NCBI GenBank assembly: GCA_020443005.1
Contig: JAGRJA010000389.1
Coordinates: 1 to 10,951, forward strand
From: Pseudomonadales bacterium
Lineage (GTDB): Bacteria > Pseudomonadota > Gammaproteobacteria > Pseudomonadales > UBA7239
Length of the DNA stretch: 10,951 nt
Reading direction: 5' to 3'
Positions 6,455-10,951 of this stretch are shown here, piece by piece. Both the position numbers and the translations under genes were made by a program. The number at the start of each line of letters is the position of its first letter. The stretch's first letter is position 1. Under the pieces are notes generated by a model. That model searched no databases and was not told the DNA's origin. It was given only the letters and a program-made list of their open reading frames with translations.

Positions 6455-6523
6455 GTCGTGATGTCTCATCTTTTCTGTGCATTGCGGACTATTTGTTTTC
6501 AAGTGGCCTTTCGTAGGGGCCAC
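6455..6523 (+). promoter_or_regulatory. candidate ThrRS autoregulatory operator in the thrS leader (tRNA-Thr mimic)
   Basis: The leader folds on paper into two arms. The 3' arm pairs GTGGCC (6503-6508) with GGCCAC (6518-6523); a T6509-G6517 wobble closes a seven-base loop, 6510-6516, reading UUCGUAG. This has the layout of a tRNA anticodon loop with U33, anticodon C34-G35-U36 (threonine) and A37. The 5' arm pairs 6455-6464 with 6479-6489 (ten pairs including three G-U, one bulged G at 6486) around a 14-base loop. An AU-rich unpaired linker (6490-6502) joins them, and the ribosome-binding site AGGA (6533-6536) follows. In Escherichia coli, ThrRS represses its own mRNA by binding an operator built the same way. 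Function here is inferred from that model. Confidence 0.8.
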
Positions 6524-6542
6524 CACTGGTAAAGGATTTTCT

Positions 6543-8462
6543 ATGCCTCTTGTTACTCTGCCCGACGGTTCCCAGCGAACTTTTGAAAAACCTGTGACTG
6601 TGGCTGAAGTTGCTGCCGATATAGGCCCGGGTCTTGCCAAGGCCGCTCTTGCCGGACAGGTTGAAGATAGTCTTGTCGATACCTCTTACCTGATTGAAGA
6701 GGATGTGCATCTGGCAATTATCACTGAGCGTGATGAAATCGGGTTGGAAGTCATTCGTCATTCGACGGCGCATTTGCTGGCAATGGCGACACAGGAGATT
6801 TTTCCCGAAGCCCAGGTCACTATTGGCCCTGTTGTCGATGAAGGTTTTTATTATGACTTTGCCTTTCATCGGGCATTCACACCGGAAGACCTGGATAAAA
6901 TCGAGCAGCGAATGACCGAAATTGCCTCTCGTTCCTTGCCGGTAAAGAGGGAGGTTCTGACCCGGGAACAGGCCGTTTCCCTGTTCGAGGGTATGGGCGA
7001 AAAATACAAGGTTGAAATTATCCAGGCGATTCCCGGGAATGAAGCGTTGTCAGTGTATCGTCAGGGCGATTTTGTCGACCTTTGTCGTGGGCCTCATGTT
7101 CCGGACACGGGTAAATTGAAAGCTTTCAAACTTACCCGGGTAGCCGGAGCCTATTGGCGTGGCGACAGCAAAAATGAAATGCTGCAACGGATCTATGGCA
7201 CTGCCTGGGCAAACAAGAAAGACCTTAAAGCCTATCTTTTACGCATGGAAGAAGCCGCAAAGAGGGATCACCGGAAAATCGGCAAGAAACTGGATTTTTT
7301 CCACTTGCAGGAAGAAGCCCCCGGTATGGTGTTCTGGCATCCGCGTGGCTGGGCAATCTATACCGAAATTGAAGCGTACATGCGCCGGGTGCAACGCGAT
7401 AACGGCTATCGCGAAATAAAAACCCCGCAGGTTGTTGACCGTACCTTGTGGGAGCGGTCCGGTCACTGGGACAAGTTCAAGGAAAACATGTTCACTGTTG
7501 AATCTGAAGCGAGAGACTATGCTGTCAAACCGATGAATTGCCCTTGTCATATTCAGGTGTATAACCAGGGTTTGAAGAGTTATCGGGACCTGCCTTTGCG
7601 GCTGGCTGAATTTGGCTCCTGTCATCGCAATGAGGCGTCGGGTACCTTGCAGGGGTTAATGCGTGTCAGGGGGTTTGTTCAGGATGATGCGCATATTTTC
7701 TGTTCCGAATCGCAGATACAGGAGGAGGTCTCTACCTTCATTGATTTGTTGTTTGATGTTTACCGTGATTTTGGTTTTAACGATGTACTGATCAAGCTTT
7801 CCACCCGTCCCGCGCAGCGGGTAGGGTCTGACCAGGTGTGGGTCAAGGCAGAAAAAGCACTTGAGGACGCCCTGGATTTCAAAGGTTTGGCGTTTGATGT
7901 GTTGCCGGGAGAGGGCGCATTTTATGGGCCCAAAATCGAATTCTCACTGAAAGACTGTATCGGTCGTGTTTGGCAGTGCGGTACTATTCAGGTTGATTTC
8001 TCCATGCCGGGTCGGCTGGATGCACAATTCGTCGCCGAAGACGGCTCCCGCCAGGTGCCAGTCATGTTGCACAGGGCAATTCTGGGTTCCTTCGAGCGTT
8101 TTATCGGCATTTTGATCGAAAACTATGAGGGCGCGATGCCGGTCTGGTTGAGCCCGGTACAGGTTGTGGTAGCCAATATTACCGATGCGCATGCCCCATA
8201 TGTGAAAAAAGTTGAAGATTACTTGAGAAATCAGGGGTTTCGGGTCGAATCGGACTTGAGAAATGAGAAGATCGGCTTTAAAATCCGCGAGCACACAATT
8301 CAGAAGGTTCCTTTTCTGCTGGTTGCGGGTGATAAGGCACTGGAAACGGGTAGCGTGGCCGTGCGAGCAAGGGGCGGCGAGGATATGGGTTCGATGAGTC
8401 TGGATGACTTTTCTACTTTCCTCAAAGCCGAAATTGCCAAGCGCGGCCGTGTTTGTTTATAG
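6543..8462 (+). CDS. thrS: threonyl-tRNA synthetase
   Basis: A 639-residue class II synthetase that charges tRNA-Thr in the cytoplasm (E. coli: 642). Order: TGS domain (~1-62); editing domain with His73/His77 (HSTAH) and Cys181/His185 (LCRGPH), the site that removes mischarged Ser; class II catalytic core (~245-530) with zinc ligands Cys333 (NCPCH), His384 (DDAHIF) and His510 (MLHRAILGS), and motif 2 around FGSCHRNEASG; C-terminal anticodon-binding domain from ~535. The Cys at 335, where E. coli has Gly, also occurs in my recollection of Pseudomonas ThrRS. All editing and catalytic residues are intact. Start ATG 6543 follows AGGA at 6533-6536 with six bases spacing; an upstream in-frame start at 6477 would add 22 residues coded by the operator and is rejected. 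infC follows 17 bases after the stop. Confidence 0.98.
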   Translation: MPLVTLPDGSQRTFEKPVTVAEVAADIGPGLAKAALAGQVEDSLVDTSYLIEEDVHLAIITERDEIGLEVIRHSTAHLLAMATQEIFPEAQVTIGPVVDEGFYYDFAFHRAFTPEDLDKIEQRMTEIASRSLPVKREVLTREQAVSLFEGMGEKYKVEIIQAIPGNEALSVYRQGDFVDLCRGPHVPDTGKLKAFKLTRVAGAYWRGDSKNEMLQRIYGTAWANKKDLKAYLLRMEEAAKRDHRKIGKKLDFFHLQEEAPGMVFWHPRGWAIYTEIEAYMRRVQRDNGYREIKTPQVVDRTLWERSGHWDKFKENMFTVESEARDYAVKPMNCPCHIQVYNQGLKSYRDLPLRLAEFGSCHRNEASGTLQGLMRVRGFVQDDAHIFCSESQIQEEVSTFIDLLFDVYRDFGFNDVLIKLSTRPAQRVGSDQVWVKAEKALEDALDFKGLAFDVLPGEGAFYGPKIEFSLKDCIGRVWQCGTIQVDFSMPGRLDAQFVAEDGSRQVPVMLHRAILGSFERFIGILIENYEGAMPVWLSPVQVVVANITDAHAPYVKKVEDYLRNQGFRVESDLRNEKIGFKIREHTIQKVPFLLVAGDKALETGSVAVRARGGEDMGSMSLDDFSTFLKAEIAKRGRVCL

Positions 8463-8479
8463 GCTTGAAAGAGGTATGA

Positions 8480-9019
8480 ATTATTAGTCAGGGTAAAAAA
8501 GGAGCTGCTAAGAAAGCTCGCATTAATGATGAGATTGAAGTAAGTCAGGTTCGCCTGATTGGTGCTGATGGGGAACAGGTCGGGATCGTTACCATCGATG
8601 AAGCATTGAAAGCTGCAAGGGCAGCATCGTTGGATCTTGTAGAAATCTCACCTGACGCTGAACCACCTGTTTGCAAGATACTTGATTACGGCAAACAGAT
8701 TTTCGAAGTCAAGAAACAAAAAGCGGCGCAAAAGAAAAAGCAGCATCGCACCCAGATCAAGGAAATGAAGTTTCGACCAGGGACGGACATAGGAGATTAT
8801 CAGGTAAAACTACGCAACCTGATACGTTTCCTGGAAAACGGGGACAAGGCCAAGGTTTCGCTAAGATTCCGGGGTCGAGAAATGGCACATCAGGAACTCG
8901 GAATGGAAATGCTGAAACGCATTGAAGAGGACCTGAAGGAGTATGGCACTGTCGAGCAATTTCCCAAAATGGAAGGGCGACAGGTCATGATGGTGCTAGC
9001 CCCGAAAAAGAAGAAGTAA
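8480..9019 (+). CDS. infC: translation initiation factor IF-3 (AUU start)
   Basis: A protein of about 179 residues with both IF3 domains: N-domain INDEIEVSQVRLIGADGEQ... through VEISPDAEPPVCKILDYGK, a Lys-rich linker (QKKKQHRTQIKEMKFRPG) and C-domain KVSLRFRGREMAH to the typical MVLAPKKKK end. It binds the 30S subunit, prevents 70S association and checks the start codon. No ATG, GTG or TTG lies in frame ahead of the conserved N-domain until the internal TTG at 8606, and the frame is closed by TGA at 8477-8479. The start must be ATT at 8480 or the adjacent ATT at 8483; AGAGG at 8470-8474 is 5 or 8 bases away. E. coli infC also starts with AUU, which lets IF3 repress its own translation. Usual length (E. 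coli 180) fits. Confidence 0.95.
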   Translation: MISQGKKGAAKKARINDEIEVSQVRLIGADGEQVGIVTIDEALKAARAASLDLVEISPDAEPPVCKILDYGKQIFEVKKQKAAQKKKQHRTQIKEMKFRPGTDIGDYQVKLRNLIRFLENGDKAKVSLRFRGREMAHQELGMEMLKRIEEDLKEYGTVEQFPKMEGRQVMMVLAPKKKK

Positions 9020-9036
9020 ATTCTGAAAAGAATTAC
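9016..9036 (+). promoter_or_regulatory. hairpin with GAAA tetraloop at the infC stop codon
   Basis: AATTCT (9019-9024) pairs perfectly with AGAATT (9029-9034) around a GAAA (GNRA-type) loop; G9016-C9036 and T9017-A9035 can extend it past a bulged A9018. The stem covers the infC stop codon. The sequence after it (ACTTTATTTTATT) is T-rich but interrupted, so a weak terminator or an RNA-processing or regulatory structure are both possible. Confidence 0.5.
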
Positions 9037-9054
9037 TTTATTTTATTAACATTC

Positions 9055-9070
9055 CAGCTTTATAAAGCTG
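9055..9070 (+). promoter_or_regulatory. 16-base perfect palindrome / hairpin just upstream of rpmI ribosome-binding site
   Basis: CAGCTTTATAAAGCTG is its own reverse complement. In RNA it makes a 6-bp stem with a UAUA loop, ending six bases before the rpmI ribosome-binding site CGGAG (9077-9081). In E. coli, ribosomal protein L20 represses rpmI and rplT translation by binding structured RNA upstream of rpmI, so this is a reasonable place for such a site; I cannot show sequence homology to the L20 site. No U-tract follows, so it is not an intrinsic terminator. Confidence 0.5.
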
Positions 9071-9090
9071 CAAATGCGGAGTTTCAAATC

Positions 9091-9285
9091 ATGCCTAAAA
9101 TAAAGGTACATAGCGGAGCGGCAAAACGCTTCAAAAAAACGGCTGCTGGCTATAAGCGTAAAAGCGCTCATAAAAGTCACATCCTTACCAAGATGACAAC
9201 CAAGCGGAAGCGTCAGCTTCGCGGTACATCACAGGTGCACGAATCCGACAAGGTATTAGTCGATCGTATGCTGCGTAATTGTTAA
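9091..9285 (+). CDS. rpmI: 50S ribosomal protein L35
   Basis: A 64-residue, very basic protein of normal length for bL35. It starts MPKIKVHSGAAKRFKKTAAG and carries the conserved SHILTKMTTKRKRQLRG block before a shorter acidic-basic tail. It is a component of the large subunit. The start ATG has CGGAG nine bases upstream. The sequence is nearer to Pseudomonas-type L35 (SHILTKMTTKRKRQLRGTS) than to the enteric form by my recollection. The gene lies 71 bases after infC, a gap holding two hairpins, and 28 bases before rplT; in E. coli this gene is the entry point for L20 feedback, with rplT coupled to it. Confidence 0.97.
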   Translation: MPKIKVHSGAAKRFKKTAAGYKRKSAHKSHILTKMTTKRKRQLRGTSQVHESDKVLVDRMLRNC

Positions 9286-9313
9286 TCATCTGAATTAAGG
9301 TTGGAGATATCTC

Positions 9314-9670
9314 ATGGCTCGTGTTAAACGTGGTGTCGTTGCTCGTCGTCGACACAAAAAAATTCTTAAACAGGCAAAAGGTTATTACGGCGCTCGCAGT
9401 CGTGTTTTCCGTGTGGCCAAACAGGCGGTAACAAAAGCAGGTCAATATGCCTATCGTGATCGTCGTGCCAAAAAGCGTACTTTCCGTGCGTTGTGGATCA
9501 CTCGTATCAATGCTCAGGCGCGTGCTGAAGGCATGACCTACAGTAAATTTATTGCCGGCTTGAAAAAAGCATCGATTGAACTCGATCGACGCGTGTTGGC
9601 TGATATCGCTGTACACGATAAATCAGCTTTTTCGGAATTGGTGAAAAAAGCGCAAGCTGCTCTTGCCTGA
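9314..9670 (+). CDS. rplT: 50S ribosomal protein L20
   Basis: A 118-residue protein, the standard bL20 length. It starts MARVKRGVVARRRHKKILKQ and shows the long basic N-terminal extension (KGYYGARSRVFRVAKQAV, AYRDRRAKKRTFRALWI TRINAQAR in sequence) that threads into 23S rRNA, then the globular C-terminal domain (MTYSKFIAGLKKA, LDRRVLADIA). L20 is needed early in 50S assembly and, in E. coli and Bacillus, represses its own operon. The ribosome-binding site GGAG is at 9303-9306, part of a 10-base palindrome (GAGATATCTC, 9304-9313) that touches the start codon. A strong terminator follows 62 bases after the stop. Confidence 0.98.
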   Translation: MARVKRGVVARRRHKKILKQAKGYYGARSRVFRVAKQAVTKAGQYAYRDRRAKKRTFRALWITRINAQARAEGMTYSKFIAGLKKASIELDRRVLADIAVHDKSAFSELVKKAQAALA

Positions 9671-9732
9671 TTTCGATAAGCGTGTCTTGTGGTGGCTCTG
9701 ATCGGGCGCTGCAACCAAATCGGCACTACAAC

Positions 9733-9774
9733 AAAAAAGGGAAGGGCGGAAACACCTTTCCCTTTTTTATTTTT
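9733..9774 (+). terminator. strong intrinsic terminator / likely attenuator between rplT and pheS
   Basis: The stem pairs 9733-9746 (six A, GGG, AA, GGG) with 9755-9768 (CC, TTT, CCC, six T): fourteen pairs with one G-U, around an eight-base loop. The T run continues, broken by one A at 9769, to 9774. Being A/T-flanked it could work on either strand. It lies 21 bases before the pheS start, so some read-through or an internal promoter is needed for pheST; in E. coli this junction is an attenuator. Confidence 0.9.
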
Positions 9775-9794
9775 CAATTTTCGTGGGGTGGAAA

Positions 9795-10811
9795 ATGGCT
9801 GACCTGAATCAGCATCTTTCAGAGGCAATACAATCCATTGAACAAGCCGGAAACTTGCAACAACTCGATGCTGTTCGTATCGCTTATCTGGGTAAGAAAG
9901 GCAAATTTACAGAGTTTCTCAAGGCGCTTGGAACGCTTGCACCGGAAGAAAGGCCCGCTGCGGGTGCAGAAATAAACAAGGTAAAGGCGCAGATACAGGA
10001 GGCTTTGAATACCCGCAAGCAGATTCTTGAGCTTCAAGCAGTGGATGCACGCTTGTCATCCGAGAAGCTTGATGTCAGTTTGCCGGGCCGCAAGGTAAGC
10101 TGTGGCAATTTGCACCCTGTTACCAGAACGATCAACCGTATTCGGGACTTTTTTGTTCAGGTCGGTTTTGATGTCGTTGAGGGCCCTGAAATCGAGGATG
10201 ATTATCATAACTTCGAGGCACTCAATATTCCTGCGCATCATCCAGCCAGAGCCATGCATGATACTTTTTATGTCGATCATTCCCATGTGCTGCGAACCCA
10301 TACTTCACCTGTGCAGGTCAGGGTAATGGAGACCAGTGAGCCGCCCCTCAGAGTCATTTGTCCTGGAAGAGTCTATCGTTGTGACTCCGATTTAACCCAT
10401 ACACCGATGTTTCATCAGGTTGAGGGTTTGATGATTGATGAAAATGTCAGCTTTGCTGATTTGAAGGGAATGGTTGACCAGTTTTTGAAGGTGTATTTTG
10501 AGGCGGATTTGCCCGTGCGTTTTCGTCCGTCCTATTTTCCTTTTACCGAGCCTTCAGCGGAGGTTGATATTCAGTGTACCTCCTGCAAAGGGGACGGCTG
10601 CCGAATTTGCAGTCAAACCGGTTGGCTAGAAGTAATGGGCTGCGGCATGGTTCATCCTAATGTTTTTAAATCCTCCGGAATTGATACGGAGAAATTTACC
10701 GGTTTTGCTTTTGGAATGGGTGTGGAGCGCCTTGCCATGCTGCGTTACGGCGTGAATGATTTGCGCTTGTTCTTTGAGAATGACCTGCGTTTTCTGAAGC
10801 AGTTTGCTTAA
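9795..10811 (+). CDS. pheS: phenylalanyl-tRNA synthetase alpha subunit
   Basis: A 338-residue class II synthetase catalytic subunit (E. coli: 327) that works as an (alpha-beta)2 tetramer with PheT to charge tRNA-Phe. Residues 1-~85 form the N-terminal helical coiled-coil that binds tRNA. The catalytic domain shows HPARAMHDTFYV, LRTHTSPVQVR (motif 2 region), FRPSYFPFTEPSAEVDI, GCGMVHPNVFK and the motif 3 segment FAFGMGVERLAMLRYGVND. Between the last two blocks is Cys261, Cys264, Cys269, Cys272 (C-x2-C-x4-C-x2-C), a probable zinc knuckle that E. coli PheS lacks but many other bacterial PheS carry, which accounts for the extra length. Start ATG 9795 (MADLNQHL) is preferred over GTG 9783; the preceding G-rich stretch GTGGGGTGG is only a loose ribosome-binding site. 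Confidence 0.97.
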   Translation: MADLNQHLSEAIQSIEQAGNLQQLDAVRIAYLGKKGKFTEFLKALGTLAPEERPAAGAEINKVKAQIQEALNTRKQILELQAVDARLSSEKLDVSLPGRKVSCGNLHPVTRTINRIRDFFVQVGFDVVEGPEIEDDYHNFEALNIPAHHPARAMHDTFYVDHSHVLRTHTSPVQVRVMETSEPPLRVICPGRVYRCDSDLTHTPMFHQVEGLMIDENVSFADLKGMVDQFLKVYFEADLPVRFRPSYFPFTEPSAEVDIQCTSCKGDGCRICSQTGWLEVMGCGMVHPNVFKSSGIDTEKFTGFAFGMGVERLAMLRYGVNDLRLFFENDLRFLKQFA

Positions 10812-10844
10812 TGACAAATTACATAAGGTTTTGATTGTAATACT

Positions 10845-10951
10845 ATGAAAATTAGTGAAAATTGGTTGATGGAGTGGGTGAATCCGGCACTTGATACTGC
10901 CGCTTTGGTTGAGCAATTAACCATGGCAGGGCTGGAAGTGGATGCTGTTGA
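10845..10951 (+). CDS. pheT: phenylalanyl-tRNA synthetase beta subunit, N-terminal fragment (3' end outside window)
   Basis: The first 35 codons are visible: MKISENWLMEWVNPALDTAA followed by LVEQLTMAGLEVDAV. This matches the opening of bacterial PheT (E. coli MKFSELWLREWVNPAID..., ITMAGLEVDGV). The beta subunit holds the editing site and tRNA contacts of the synthetase. It starts 33 bases after pheS; the nearest ribosome-binding-like stretch, TAAGG at 10824-10828, is 16 bases from the ATG, longer than usual, so initiation may be helped by termination of the seven-codon reading frame between the two genes (10811-10834). The rest of the gene lies beyond the window. Confidence 0.95.
   Translation, partial: MKISENWLMEWVNPALDTAALVEQLTMAGLEVDAV

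Noticed and set aside
9304..9313. GAGATATCTC palindrome over the rplT ribosome-binding site as a regulatory hairpin
   Set aside because: As RNA it gives only about three pairs with a four-base loop; not stable enough to call.
9682..9807. GTG-started frame across the pheS terminator containing several Phe codons, as a pheM-like leader peptide
   Set aside because: The Phe codons come from the terminator's own T run rather than lying before the stem, there is no ribosome-binding site, and the frame runs into pheS.
10575..10610. Four-cysteine insert in PheS as a novel feature
   Set aside because: Many bacterial PheS proteins (for example Pseudomonas and Bacillus, by recollection) carry such a Cys-rich loop; it is ordinary variation.

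Overview
The window is a chromosomal segment of a gammaproteobacterium with every recognisable gene on the + strand. The right half is the conserved translation cluster thrS-infC-rpmI-rplT-pheS-pheT. The L35 and PheS sequences, and a Cys replacing the usual Gly next to the zinc-binding Cys of ThrRS, look closer to Pseudomonas/Cellvibrio-type proteins than to enteric ones. I would place it near those orders but cannot name a genus.

Left part (1-3698): a tightly packed, probably co-transcribed run. It holds the C-terminal end of an alpha/beta hydrolase, a small four-cysteine protein, two consecutive PaaI-type hotdog thioesterases joined by a TAATG overlap, a small secreted protein of unknown function, and a Na+/phosphate cotransporter-family protein with a PhoU-like cytoplasmic tail. 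Hydrolase plus thioesterases suggests acyl-CoA or ester metabolism, but the substrate cannot be read from sequence.

Middle part (3699-6395): an Old Yellow Enzyme-family flavin oxidoreductase that ends in a four-cysteine, probably Fe-S, motif; a SnoaL/NTF2-fold protein; and a 2-oxoglutarate/Fe(II) oxygenase. The first two are 44 bases apart and may be a unit. The oxygenase is separated from its neighbours by 119 and 147 bases.

Right part (6396-10951): thrS follows a leader that closely mimics the tRNA-Thr anticodon arm: a seven-base loop reading UUCGUAG, with the Thr anticodon CGU in the anticodon position, just upstream of the ribosome-binding site. A second longer stem and an AU-rich linker lie 5' of it, matching the four-domain plan of the Escherichia coli ThrRS autoregulatory operator. 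infC has no ATG, GTG or TTG available for its conserved N-terminus and must start at AUU, the classic IF3 autoregulatory start. rpmI and rplT follow, with hairpins upstream of rpmI where L20 feedback control could act. A strong intrinsic terminator (probable attenuator) separates rplT from pheS, and pheT runs off the end.

I found no phage, transposon, CRISPR, tRNA/rRNA or defence-like system, and no convincing case for an entirely new system. The strongest signals are RNA-level controls in the translation cluster. The least explained genes are the four-cysteine protein, the secreted protein and the Fe-S-motif flavin enzyme.
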